This document shows positions 47,765 through 55,668 of a stretch of 64,000 nt of DNA, piece after piece. Each line of letters begins with the position of its first letter. Position 1 is the first letter of the stretch. The notes beneath the pieces were generated by a model, which was given only the letters and a program-made list of their open reading frames with translations, had not been told where the DNA came from and did no database searches. The translations under genes were made by a program, and so were the position numbers. The stretch comes from Teretinema zuelzerae (GTDB taxonomy: Bacteria; Spirochaetota; Spirochaetia; Treponematales; Treponemataceae), in contig NZ_JAINWA010000001.1 of assembly GCF_021021555.1 (NCBI RefSeq), positions 186,001 to 250,000 on the forward strand. Direction: 5' to 3'.

Positions 47765-49354
47765 TCACTTGCGGCGGCTGAATACCCGATAGTTCATGGA
47801 ATGAAAAAGATTATGCTTTTTTTCCGTGTTCGTGAGCCATTCAGTGCTGATGAAATTCGATCCAAGGGGTTCGTATACGACGGTGAAGGCGCGGACGCTT
47901 TCTTCGAAACGGCTGCGCGCGTAGTCGCTTTTCGCGCTGTCGTTCATGAGCATATACCAATCCATCGTTTGCGCCAGAAGCAGTTCGCGCGCCGCCATAT
48001 TCAACGCACGTTCCTTCAGCCCCGTATCGTCGGGGAAGCGCTCGGCGAGATCTATCATCCGTCGCGTGGCCTTCTGGATATACGGATACATCCAGTCGTT
48101 CGTGCTGTTAAGGACTTCCTCGGCGTATCCGCTCGGAAACCAGGACGACGGATACGGATCTATCTTCTTTTCGCTGACCCGCGAACGGATCACCGATGAA
48201 GGCAGGGCGAAAGACACATCCTGGCGCGCGGCTGCAGCCCTGAAGAGCTGTTCCAGCCAGGAAACGCCCTCGTACCATTCGCTGCCGAACATCTCGGACG
48301 GAAGCGCGCACACGAGGGAAACAGGGGCGCCTTCGAGAAAGGAAGAAGCCTTCGCGAGGGCTTCCGCCCTTCTATCGAGAAAGGCGGAAGCGTCCAGACA
48401 TACCTGTTCGTGGGCTTTACTGATCTGGTACCACTTGGAAGAGGAAGAGTCTCGGGAACGAGGCCAGTATCTGAAACCGGTAATCCGCCGGCCGAGCTGT
48501 ACATCGAACAAGGGAGACAGAGTTTCTTCTGACAGTTCGAAGCCGATATCCCTGTCCACGTCGAGATACACAGAATTCGCGGAAAAGGAATTCTCTTCTC
48601 CGGCGATTTCCTGACAGGCGCTCTTGTCACGCCCTAAAACGGCAAAATTATTCCTGCACCAGGCCGGAGAAAAAAGACCGAGGTCAGCCTGAGGCGCGGA
48701 AAACATCAGTCCGTGGGATTCCAGCAGCGTGTATTGGAATCCGTAGGACTTGAGCACTTCTTCGATTCCGCTCGAATACCCCATGGCGGGAAGCCAGAAG
48801 CCCGTCGGAACAGCCGTAAAGTGCTCCCTGAAGGAAAGCAGACCCGTTTCGATCTGCGCGTTTATCGCTTCGGGAATATCGTTGTAGAAAGGAAGATAGC
48901 ACGAGGTCGCGGTGGTCGCTAACAGCTCGATATATCCGCGATTCGCGAAATAATCGAATTTTTTCAGAACATTCTTTTCATATATCTCGACGAAGTCGCG
49001 GCGGTTCAGCTGGGCAAGATCAAGCTGAAGCTTGATCATCTCGCGGGCTTCCGGCATATCCGCGCAGCGGTCCAGCTCGCTCAGCCCGAAACCGATAGTC
49101 CGGTCGAGGGTGTCTATATAGCGTTCCTGAAGAAGAGGATCGGAGAGCATTTCGCAGAGAGTAGGCGAAAAAGCGATTCCCAGCTTGAAGGGCACGCCCT
49201 CGGTCTCCAAGGAGGTGCAGCTTCGGAGCAAGGGAAGCCAGGTATACGAAAGAGATGTGAACAGAGCGGTCTCCTCCACGCAGCCGGGAACATCCGGATG
49301 GCGAACGAAGGGGAGATGCGCATCAAGCACGAAGACAAGGTTCGAATCAGACAT
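47765..49354 (-). CDS. GH57-fold protein with catalytic residues replaced
   Basis: A 529-residue protein that aligns by eye with GH57/DUF1957 1,4-alpha-glucan branching enzymes: FVLDAHLPFVRHP at the N-terminus, GVPFKLGIAFSPTLCEML at 53-70, GFWLPAMGY at 185-193 and LPSEMFGSEWYEG at 351-363. In active enzymes (for example Thermococcus kodakarensis, Glu183 and Asp354) these motifs read WLPEC and FDTELFGHWW. Here the nucleophile is Ala190 and the acid/base Asp is Pro352; the conserved His of the second motif is also missing. It should be catalytically dead but could bind glycans. There is no signal peptide. It is the last gene after the pseudouridine synthase and the DUF4912 protein, 13 bases after the latter. 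Confidence 0.8.
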   Translation of the reverse strand: MSDSNLVFVLDAHLPFVRHPDVPGCVEETALFTSLSYTWLPLLRSCTSLETEGVPFKLGIAFSPTLCEMLSDPLLQERYIDTLDRTIGFGLSELDRCADMPEAREMIKLQLDLAQLNRRDFVEIYEKNVLKKFDYFANRGYIELLATTATSCYLPFYNDIPEAINAQIETGLLSFREHFTAVPTGFWLPAMGYSSGIEEVLKSYGFQYTLLESHGLMFSAPQADLGLFSPAWCRNNFAVLGRDKSACQEIAGEENSFSANSVYLDVDRDIGFELSEETLSPLFDVQLGRRITGFRYWPRSRDSSSSKWYQISKAHEQVCLDASAFLDRRAEALAKASSFLEGAPVSLVCALPSEMFGSEWYEGVSWLEQLFRAAAARQDVSFALPSSVIRSRVSEKKIDPYPSSWFPSGYAEEVLNSTNDWMYPYIQKATRRMIDLAERFPDDTGLKERALNMAARELLLAQTMDWYMLMNDSAKSDYARSRFEESVRAFTVVYEPLGSNFISTEWLTNTEKKHNLFHSMNYRVFSRRK

Positions 49355-49367
49355 CTAATCGGTACCC

Positions 49368-50030
49368 TCACATAAATGATTGTCGATGATTGCGGAAATG
49401 AGATTTCCGTAATTCGGTAAAACCCGAGAGCTCAAGCAAGGGTGGAACCTTTCGCTTCTCCTCGTGGGGGGCTTCCGCGAAACCGCTGCAGGGAACGCAC
49501 AGTTCCTGGGACTTCGCGAGCAGTTGCTCTTTCTCCTGAGAATTTCTCGTATAGAGATCGACCCTGCACCATTGGGTGCCGACAGGCAGATGCGCGTACC
49601 ATTTTCGGTCTCGGATGCCCACGTCGATGTCGTAATAGTCAGCCGAAGCGCTGTCCTTTTGAGTTCCTTGAGAGTTGACCCGAAGGAAAAAGGATTCAAA
49701 CTTGTGATTTCCCGTCAGAGCGGAATACAAATTCGAGTGAAAATCCCAAAACACGAAAACCCAGCCCGGATCGCGCATCAGAACCGTAATCGCGGTCTCG
49801 TTATATGTTTCGGGAAGAACCTCCGGGGAGGCCGGAATATCAGTATCGACAAGGCTTGCAGTCTCGGCGGCGATCTTATTGTCCTCGGCCGCGATTTCCA
49901 GCACTTCGCCTATGATGAAACGCCTGTTTAGGCCTTCCGGAACATCGATTCCGTACTCTTCTGCGAGAGATACAAGGTCGGAAGTGGAAAGCGATTCTAG
50001 GTATGCTCTGCTCAGGGGTGTCTGTTCCAT
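49368..50030 (-). CDS. DUF4912-domain protein
   Basis: A 220-residue cytosolic protein. The N-terminal 50 residues (LSTSDLVSLAEEYGIDVPEG...IIGEVLE) resemble a SAP/HeH or Rho-N-like helical module. The DUF4912 domain spans about 70-175, with LPETYNETAITVLMRDPGWV, FVFWDF, YYDIDVGI and WYAHLPVGTQWCRVDLYTR as landmarks. The function of DUF4912 is not established; its beta-sandwich look and its presence next to glucan enzymes suggest carbohydrate or glycogen binding. It is followed after 13 bases by the degenerate GH57 gene, so the two probably work together. Confidence 0.8.
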   Translation of the reverse strand: MEQTPLSRAYLESLSTSDLVSLAEEYGIDVPEGLNRRFIIGEVLEIAAEDNKIAAETASLVDTDIPASPEVLPETYNETAITVLMRDPGWVFVFWDFHSNLYSALTGNHKFESFFLRVNSQGTQKDSASADYYDIDVGIRDRKWYAHLPVGTQWCRVDLYTRNSQEKEQLLAKSQELCVPCSGFAEAPHEEKRKVPPLLELSGFTELRKSHFRNHRQSFM

Positions 50031-50067
50031 AAGTTACCGCGTATGATGGAGAAAACCGATGGGTCTG

Positions 50068-50733
50068 TCAAGCCGGAGCGTGTATACCAAGCGATTCCAG
50101 GCAAGAAAGCATGTGATCCGGCAGCGGTATTTCGAATCTGCATATTTTTCCCTGTATCGGAACGCCTAAGGAACGGGACACCAACTGGAGCTTGCGAACG
50201 CCGCGTTCGGAGCGGATCAGGCGATTTTTGCCGAAGTCTCCGTACTTGTCGTCGGCTATGATGGGTGTGCCGGCTGAAGCAAGCTGCATCCTGATCTGAT
50301 GCATCCTTCCGGTAATGAGCGTCAGCGAAACCAGAGCGCATCCGTTTGCGGACGAGGCGACGCGGTACCGGGTTTCAGCGGGCTTTTCCCTGCCGGCCTT
50401 TCCGGCATCGGTTTTCAAGACTCCTGACGAGGGAGACGGGAGGCCGAAGCACACTGCGTTGTATTCTTTTTCGAGCGCGCGGCCGGAAACCAAATCGCTT
50501 AAGTCCGCGGCGGCCTTCGACGATTTTGCGACGATAATCAGGCCCGCAGTGTCCCGGTCGAGCCGATGCACGGGATAGGCCTTGGCTCCAAGCTGTTTTT
50601 CCAGTACATCGATCAGGCATACGCTGATCCCGGCGCCGCCCTGAACGGCAAGGCCGCAAGGTTTATTCACAATGACGAGCTCGTCGTCTTCATATATAAT
50701 AGGTACGTCTTTCACAAGGAGAAATACTAGCAT
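50068..50733 (-). CDS. RluA-family pseudouridine synthase
   Basis: A second pseudouridine synthase in the window. The core reads VNKPCGLAVQGG, VHRLDRDTAGLIIVAKS (catalytic Asp in HRLD) and GRMHQIRMQL, followed by DDKYGD. There is no S4 domain. The start is uncertain: the ATG at 50733 gives 221 residues and shares the palindrome CATG with the start of the divergent gene; a GTG at 50715 (MKDVPIIYED) suits the family better but has no Shine-Dalgarno. Longer starts would run into the divergent gene. It lies 37 bases upstream of the DUF4912 gene. The target uridine is unknown. Confidence 0.85.
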   Translation of the reverse strand: MLVFLLVKDVPIIYEDDELVIVNKPCGLAVQGGAGISVCLIDVLEKQLGAKAYPVHRLDRDTAGLIIVAKSSKAAADLSDLVSGRALEKEYNAVCFGLPSPSSGVLKTDAGKAGREKPAETRYRVASSANGCALVSLTLITGRMHQIRMQLASAGTPIIADDKYGDFGKNRLIRSERGVRKLQLVSRSLGVPIQGKICRFEIPLPDHMLSCLESLGIHAPA

Positions 50734-51895
50734 GAACGGACGAAAAAATCTCGGGTCTCCCTGCCGCGCCTTCCTTGTTTGCTGCCTGATCGCGGCGTTC
50801 GCCGCCGCGAACGCTGAAATCATCGGATCGCCGGAGGAAGGGTGGTCGATCGACCTGCCTGAAGGCTATATTCTCGCGGAAAAATCAGGCTCTGACCGTT
50901 ACCGCTTTACGCATACGATCTTCAGCTCTGATCTTCTGATCGCCAGATACGATGCAGCGCAGTTTTCTTCTGCCGAAGAAGCGCTTATCCATGTACAGAA
51001 ACAGTTTACCGGAACTCAGGATCGCGCCGCCTTTTTCTGGAGAAACAGGGAAGCCGCTCTCGGGAAAATCGAATCCTCTCAATTATCAGGCTGGTCGCTC
51101 GCCCTGGAGCTTCCGGAAAACCGCGGTTGGCTCGCCTTCGCCTCAGTCTCTCCGCCGGACAAGTTCGAGTATTCGGAAATACTTATTCTTTCAACCCTCG
51201 ATGCCGTATGCACCGATGAAGGAAGCTGGTTCGCTTCAGGACCGATAACAACCTTTGCCTGGCCGCAGGAGGGGCCTCTTGCGGGACAGTTTAAAACGGC
51301 CGAATATACGGTCGAAGCGCCCTTCGATACAACCGATATTCCGGCGAGCCAGGCTGTCGTCGACCGGGAATTTTCTCTCCTCACCGCCTACCTCGACTCG
51401 CCTCTCGTCTATGACGCATGGAAAAGATATTACCGGATGATTTGGAAGGACAGCTGGGAAAGGATGGAAAAAGCAGCCTTCGTCGCGGCAACCGTATTGC
51501 CCGACAACGCGTATGAAAAAGCGGCGGTGCTGCTTGAATGGACGCAAAGCTTTCGATACGAAAGGAATCTTGAGCAAAGCGATTTCGCTTCGCTTCCCGC
51601 TGCCTTCATCGAGAACCGCGGAGATTGCGATTCAAGGGCTCTTCTGACGGCGCTGTTGCTGAACCAGATGGGGATCGACGCTGTTGTCATGATTTCGCCC
51701 GAATTCAGCCATGCGCTGGTCGGGGTTGATTGCGAGGGAGAGGGAGCGAGATTCGAGTCAGGAGGAAAAAAATACTTGGTGGGAGACACCACCGCGAAGG
51801 TAAAAATGGGTTTGATCGCGAGGGAAATGGCGGATCCGACAAAGTGGTTCGCCGTCCATTTCCCTGCGTTTCCCCAAGCTACTCCTTCGCAATAA
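50732..51895 (+). CDS. secreted transglutaminase-like protein
   Basis: A 387-residue exported protein, start at ATG 50732 with AAGGAG about 10 bases upstream. The signal peptide covers about 1-27 (ending AAFAAANAE). The N-terminal half is beta-rich and unrecognised. The C-terminal half carries a papain-fold transglutaminase-like core: NRGDCDSRALL (Cys299), FSHALVGVD (His327) and LVGDTTA (Asp), the expected Cys-His-Asp order. Such bacterial domains act as proteases or cross-linkers of envelope proteins; the substrate is unknown. Its 3' end overlaps the convergent HTH-EIIA gene by 17 bases. Confidence 0.78.
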   Translation: MNGRKNLGSPCRAFLVCCLIAAFAAANAEIIGSPEEGWSIDLPEGYILAEKSGSDRYRFTHTIFSSDLLIARYDAAQFSSAEEALIHVQKQFTGTQDRAAFFWRNREAALGKIESSQLSGWSLALELPENRGWLAFASVSPPDKFEYSEILILSTLDAVCTDEGSWFASGPITTFAWPQEGPLAGQFKTAEYTVEAPFDTTDIPASQAVVDREFSLLTAYLDSPLVYDAWKRYYRMIWKDSWERMEKAAFVAATVLPDNAYEKAAVLLEWTQSFRYERNLEQSDFASLPAAFIENRGDCDSRALLTALLLNQMGIDAVVMISPEFSHALVGVDCEGEGARFESGGKKYLVGDTTAKVKMGLIAREMADPTKWFAVHFPAFPQATPSQ

Positions 51896-52532
51896 GAAGA
51901 TTATACGCTTCCATGGGTGTAGCGGCGGCGAGAAGACCTTCCCGGAGGGAGGTCTTTTTCAGCTTCGTGCTGAAAAAAGAAAGGGTTTGCAGATAGTACG
52001 CGTGCTGATTGTAGGCAGCGGCGATCATGAATAGAAGGCGCACCGGCACATCGTCTATGGTTTGAAAATCAATTATGTCGTTTTTGCACAAACCTACGGC
52101 CATAACCAGATCCGTGACCGAAGAAAGCCGTACGTGGGGAATAGCGATTCCCCTGCCGATCGCGGTAGACATAAGCTCTTCGCGCTTCAAGATTTCCACC
52201 GTCAATTCCTGGCGGTTCTTGATCTGGGGAGCGGTTCCGAGAGTGTCTGCCAAAGCGACCAGAGCGTCGTGGCGGGTTGAGTGGTTCAGGATGACGATTC
52301 TATCAGGCGAAAGAATATTCTGAACCTGCACAAGAGGAGCGCTTTGATTCGTTTTCACGGAACTCGTCAGTCGCTCATTCACCCATTTCTCGATTTCGTC
52401 TTTTTTGAATCTCCAAACAGTACCGATCTTGCCGGCGGGAATTTCACCCTTCTGAGCCCAGTCATAGACGGTGCGTTCGGATACGCGTAAATATTTCGCA
52501 ACTTCTTCAATCGTTAATATATCGTCAGCCAA
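51879..52532 (-). CDS. HTH-EIIA(Ntr) fusion regulator
   Basis: A regulator that joins a MerR/excisionase-type helix-turn-helix (TIEEVAKYLRVSERTVYDWAQ, read as two helices) to a PTS EIIA-2 domain (PtsN-like). The EIIA phospho-acceptor is the His in RGIAIPHVR. The start is set at TTG 52532, giving MADDILTIEEV, because AGGAG lies 8 bases before it; the ATG at 52574 lies inside the predicted promoter. PtsN-type proteins relay phosphate from EI-Ntr/NPr and regulate partners instead of importing sugar. The HTH suggests this one binds DNA directly. Neighbours are the transglutaminase gene (convergent) and cdd. Confidence 0.83.
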   Translation of the reverse strand: MADDILTIEEVAKYLRVSERTVYDWAQKGEIPAGKIGTVWRFKKDEIEKWVNERLTSSVKTNQSAPLVQVQNILSPDRIVILNHSTRHDALVALADTLGTAPQIKNRQELTVEILKREELMSTAIGRGIAIPHVRLSSVTDLVMAVGLCKNDIIDFQTIDDVPVRLLFMIAAAYNQHAYYLQTLSFFSTKLKKTSLREGLLAAATPMEAYNLLIAKE

Positions 52533-52562
52533 GGCTTTCACTCCTGTTCTTCGTTTCGCATT

Positions 52563-52591
52563 ATTTTGCATCATACAGTACTATATGTCAA
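52563..52591 (-). promoter_or_regulatory. candidate promoter of the HTH-EIIA gene
   Basis: Minus strand consensus TTGACA (52591-52586), a 17-base spacer and CAAAAT (52568-52563). It overlaps the first in-frame ATG and therefore argues for the later TTG start. Confidence 0.5.
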
Positions 52592-52641
52592 GCATTATGG
52601 GTAATCATGGGCTATTTGCGAAATAATTTACACGACGAATA

Positions 52642-53055
52642 TCAGGATTTTGCCAACTCGTGCAAAGCGTCGAAGGGATAGAGCTCCGAAAGGGAGGAAT
52701 AGATCGCTTTCTCGAAAACCGGTCCGAAAAGAATCGGAGCATCTGCTTTCATGAATTCGGACAAGACCTGTCTACATGCACCGCAAGGGCTCACCGGATA
52801 CTCGGAGTCGGGAGTAGCGATCGCTATCGCCTTGAAACCGAGCTTTCCAGCGCTCACGGCAGTATATACGGCGCTTCTTTCAGCGCAATTGGTCAATCCG
52901 AAGGAGCGGTTTTCCACATTAACGCCGGTTATGATTTCTCCGTCGTTTAATAAAAGCGCAGCGCCGACCCTGAATTTCGAATAGGGCGCGTATGCCGACC
53001 TGGCGGCTTCGAGAGCTCGTTCAAAGAGCTCTTTGTATTCTATTGAATTTTCCAT
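52642..53055 (-). CDS. cdd: cytidine deaminase
   Basis: Deaminates cytidine and deoxycytidine to uridine in pyrimidine salvage. A 137-residue tetrameric-type enzyme. The zinc site is complete: CAERSA (Cys57, proton-shuttling Glu59) and PCGACRQ (Cys91, Cys94). FRVGAALLL and NVENRSFG form the substrate pocket. It is divergent from the membrane propeller gene across only about 25 bases. Confidence 0.95.
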   Translation of the reverse strand: MENSIEYKELFERALEAARSAYAPYSKFRVGAALLLNDGEIITGVNVENRSFGLTNCAERSAVYTAVSAGKLGFKAIAIATPDSEYPVSPCGACRQVLSEFMKADAPILFGPVFEKAIYSSLSELYPFDALHELAKS

Positions 53056-53079
53056 ATACCTATTATACCATTGAAGCCC

Positions 53080-54156
53080 ATGAACATCAAAGGAAATATC
53101 AAATACATAGTCGCCGGTTCCATCGTATTCCTCATTATCTATCTTTTTGCGGCCCCCCTGCCGTTAAAAAGCGAACTGTACTTCGAACCCGTATGGACGC
53201 AGGATATTTCAGAAGCTAAAAGCTGGCCGGAAGGCCTTGACGCTCCTCTCGATCTGGAGCCGTTCATCCTTGGAGAAAAATTCGGCTATTTCACGCCTTC
53301 AGGCGAGATTCTGTTCTCCCGGCAAATGGAGGGAAATGCCTCGGTAAGCCGCGCTGCATGGGCTCATTCCGACATGAAAAGCAAAACGACCTCGATTGCC
53401 TCTCCGGACGGAACGCCTGCGGCGACTATAGCGCTGCAGGGAAACGTTTTTCTCATGGACGACCGTAGGTACCTGTTTCTTCCCGGCGGCGGCGGGGTAA
53501 GCCAGCTGGACGAGACAGGCAAACCGCTGTGGACGCAAGATCATATCGCGCCCCTGACGGCGTTCAACTCTTCCCGCTCAGGAACTATTATGGGGTATGG
53601 AGACGGAAAGCTCGTCTGCGTAAATCAAACAGGCGAAATCCTCTTCTCTTTCTATCCCGGCGGAAGCTCGCATCAAATAATTCTCAGCGCCGCGGTGTCG
53701 GAGGATGGAAAAAAGGTTGTCTGCCTTTCGGGCATCAAGGAACAGAGAATTCTGGTCATCGATATTCGGGCGAATCAGACGAAAATCATCCAGCACCGAT
53801 ACTTGAAAGGCGATCTGCGCAGAAACAGCTTCGCGTCTTTCGAATCTGCGGGAGAGTGGGCCTTTGTGGAAACTTCAGACGGATTGGGAATCATAGACTG
53901 CAAAAAAAACGAAATACATCTTATTCCCCTCGCCGGAAAAATTGTATCTGCGGGGTTCAATCCCGGCGAAAGCCTCTTTCTTATACTCTCGCGCGATGAG
54001 GAGTATTTTACGCTGGCGATGGTGGAACGGCCCGATCATCTGCTCGCGAGCACACGATTCAAGGCTGATAACGCGTTTCTCATTCAAAACGGCGGAGACG
54101 CGTATCTGGGTGCCGATTCGAATATTTCCAAAATCGCGATACGGGGTCTAAAATGA
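53080..54156 (+). CDS. membrane-anchored beta-propeller-like protein
   Basis: A 358-residue protein starting at ATG 53080 (a TTG at 53071 is possible; no Shine-Dalgarno is seen for either). One N-terminal transmembrane helix (about 9-26, IVAGSIVFLIIYLFAA) anchors it, and the rest is periplasmic. Repeated strands with PQQ/WD-like turns (ETGKPLWTQD, QTGEILFSF, SPDGTPAATI) indicate a seven- or eight-blade propeller. I cannot name the family. It shares ATGA with the following LytM-like gene, so the two are translationally coupled and probably form an envelope pair. Confidence 0.72.
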   Translation: MNIKGNIKYIVAGSIVFLIIYLFAAPLPLKSELYFEPVWTQDISEAKSWPEGLDAPLDLEPFILGEKFGYFTPSGEILFSRQMEGNASVSRAAWAHSDMKSKTTSIASPDGTPAATIALQGNVFLMDDRRYLFLPGGGGVSQLDETGKPLWTQDHIAPLTAFNSSRSGTIMGYGDGKLVCVNQTGEILFSFYPGGSSHQIILSAAVSEDGKKVVCLSGIKEQRILVIDIRANQTKIIQHRYLKGDLRRNSFASFESAGEWAFVETSDGLGIIDCKKNEIHLIPLAGKIVSAGFNPGESLFLILSRDEEYFTLAMVERPDHLLASTRFKADNAFLIQNGGDAYLGADSNISKIAIRGLK

Positions 54157-55010
54157 AAAAAATCAACGCAGCGCTGTTAACATTCCTCGCGGCCGTTCAG
54201 CTGGCTTCGCTTGAATGGCCGTCGTCTTTGATGAACGCGACGTCCGTATTCGGACAAAAGACTGATTCGACCGTTCAACGAGGCATAGTACTGTCGAAAA
54301 CGGAAGAAGTCCGCGTAGCCGGCGACGGAGAAGTTCTTTTCGTCATGGAGGAAAGCTCCAATTTAAGCGGTTTTCCCGGAACGCTCGGCAACGCGGTGCT
54401 CGTCGCCCACGAAGATTCGCTGATCAGCGTCTACGGAAACCTGGACGACCTCCTGAGAGTTGCCGAGGCTATCCAGGTTGAATCGGGAGCCATCATAGGA
54501 GCGGCGAAAAAGAATCCCGGGGAGAATGAGGGAGACTGCTTTTTTCAGGTGTACGATACAGACCGAAAGAATCTCTTGAATCCCCAAATGCTTCTGCCTT
54601 CCATACCGGACTCAAAAGCGCCGGTCATCAGGAACGCAAGCGCTGTGTCGATTGCGAACGGCCAGGCATATCCGCTCGGAACGCTCAAAACCCTTAAACA
54701 GGGAAAATACAGAATCATCGCGGAAATATTCGACACGGTTAACAGCGGCAATGCCGAACTGGGAATATTCAGAGCGAGCGTTCTCGTCAACGGCGCGGAA
54801 ACAGCCTCCGTGCCCTTCGAACTGTTCAAGGAAAAAGACGGAAAGTTGTCGGTCGGAACCGATATTGACGGGTCGGTATTATACACGGACGATGCCCGCC
54901 TCAATCTGGGCGAAATCAGGATATCCAGGGGAAGAGCTGATATCACAATCGTTGCGCGGGACATCGCTGGCAATGAAAGAAGCGTACAGTTCGGATTGAC
55001 GGTCGAGTAA
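54153..55010 (+). CDS. secreted LytM/M23-like protein without zinc ligands
   Basis: A 285-residue exported protein with a signal peptide at about 1-20. Residues about 40-148 follow the M23 peptidase fold (RGIVLSK, GDGEVLFV, GNAVLVAHEDSLISVYGNL, QVESGAIIGAA, FFQVYD). The metal positions are lost: Gln42 and Val46 replace H..D, and GDCFF (127-131) replaces the PHLHF type HxH. The C-terminal half is an Ig-like beta domain with SPFE-like and DIAGNERSVQFGL segments. It cannot be a standard metallopeptidase; an amidase-activating or scaffolding role is inferred. It is coupled by ATGA to the propeller gene. Confidence 0.75.
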   Translation: MKKINAALLTFLAAVQLASLEWPSSLMNATSVFGQKTDSTVQRGIVLSKTEEVRVAGDGEVLFVMEESSNLSGFPGTLGNAVLVAHEDSLISVYGNLDDLLRVAEAIQVESGAIIGAAKKNPGENEGDCFFQVYDTDRKNLLNPQMLLPSIPDSKAPVIRNASAVSIANGQAYPLGTLKTLKQGKYRIIAEIFDTVNSGNAELGIFRASVLVNGAETASVPFELFKEKDGKLSVGTDIDGSVLYTDDARLNLGEIRISRGRADITIVARDIAGNERSVQFGLTVE

Positions 55011-55047
55011 TAAAAAAAACCTGAAAACAGAAAACTGTTTTCAGGTT
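55011..55047 (-). terminator. Rho-independent terminator of nifS-nifU
   Basis: A perfect 13-bp stem (55018-55030 with 55035-55047, arm AACCTGAAAACAG) and a 4-base loop. The minus strand continues with eight T, so it ends the nifU transcript. The plus strand lacks a T-run. Confidence 0.88.
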
Positions 55048-55071
55048 GCATTGCGTCACGGACGAAAAGAT

Positions 55072-55668
55072 TTATTCTCCGTACAAATGTTCCAGCTCAT
55101 GCAGCAGTTCCATTGTTTTTTCGCGGCATCCGCCGCAAGCTGTTCCTATCTTCGTACGCGCCTGAAGATCCTCCCAGGTGCGGTCCCCTGCCTTGTACGC
55201 GTCTTCTATATCCCTATCGGTGACATTCAAACAAGTGCAGATCACGGTAACCTCTTCCTTGCCTTTAAGCGAAGGAAGGCCGTTCTTTTCCAGGTAATCG
55301 TCTATCGCCGCACGCAACGCCTTATCGCCGAGAACGGAACAGTGGATCTTGTTCGCAGGCAAACCGCCGAGCTTGGCTACGATGTCCTGAGGCTTCAGAA
55401 TATAGGCTTCTTTGAGAGGCATTCCCTTTATTGCCTCGGACAATATCGAAGTAGAGGCGATCGCGCTGGCGCATCCGTAGGTTTTCCACCTCACATCGGT
55501 TATTACGTCGTCCTTAATCCTGAGAAGAATCAGCATCTGGTCGCCGCATTTTATATTTCCAACGATGCCCCGTCCGTCGCAAGGCCAGGAAGATTCATCA
55601 TCCTCCAACACGTTTTTAGGATTCATGAAGTGGTCTTTCACCACGTCGGAATACAGCCATTCAGTCAT
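55072..55668 (-). CDS. NifU-like Fe-S scaffold with BFD-type [2Fe-2S] domain
   Basis: A 198-residue Fe-S cluster assembly scaffold. The IscU-like domain has its three cluster cysteines (Cys41 in NIKCGD, Cys66 in YGCASA, Cys110 in KIHCSVL). A BFD/NifU-central domain follows with four cysteines (Cys144, Cys146, Cys178, Cys181; VICTCLN and TACGGC). The C-terminal Nfu domain of true NifU is absent. It shares ATGA (55665-55668) with nifS, the sulfur donor. Together they probably make the house Fe-S assembly system, since no isc or suf genes are in sight. Confidence 0.9.
   Translation of the reverse strand: MTEWLYSDVVKDHFMNPKNVLEDDESSWPCDGRGIVGNIKCGDQMLILLRIKDDVITDVRWKTYGCASAIASTSILSEAIKGMPLKEAYILKPQDIVAKLGGLPANKIHCSVLGDKALRAAIDDYLEKNGLPSLKGKEEVTVICTCLNVTDRDIEDAYKAGDRTWEDLQARTKIGTACGGCREKTMELLHELEHLYGE

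Noticed and set aside
47765-49354. Annotation as an active 1,4-alpha-glucan branching enzyme
   Set aside because: Both catalytic residues are replaced, so only the fold assignment is kept.
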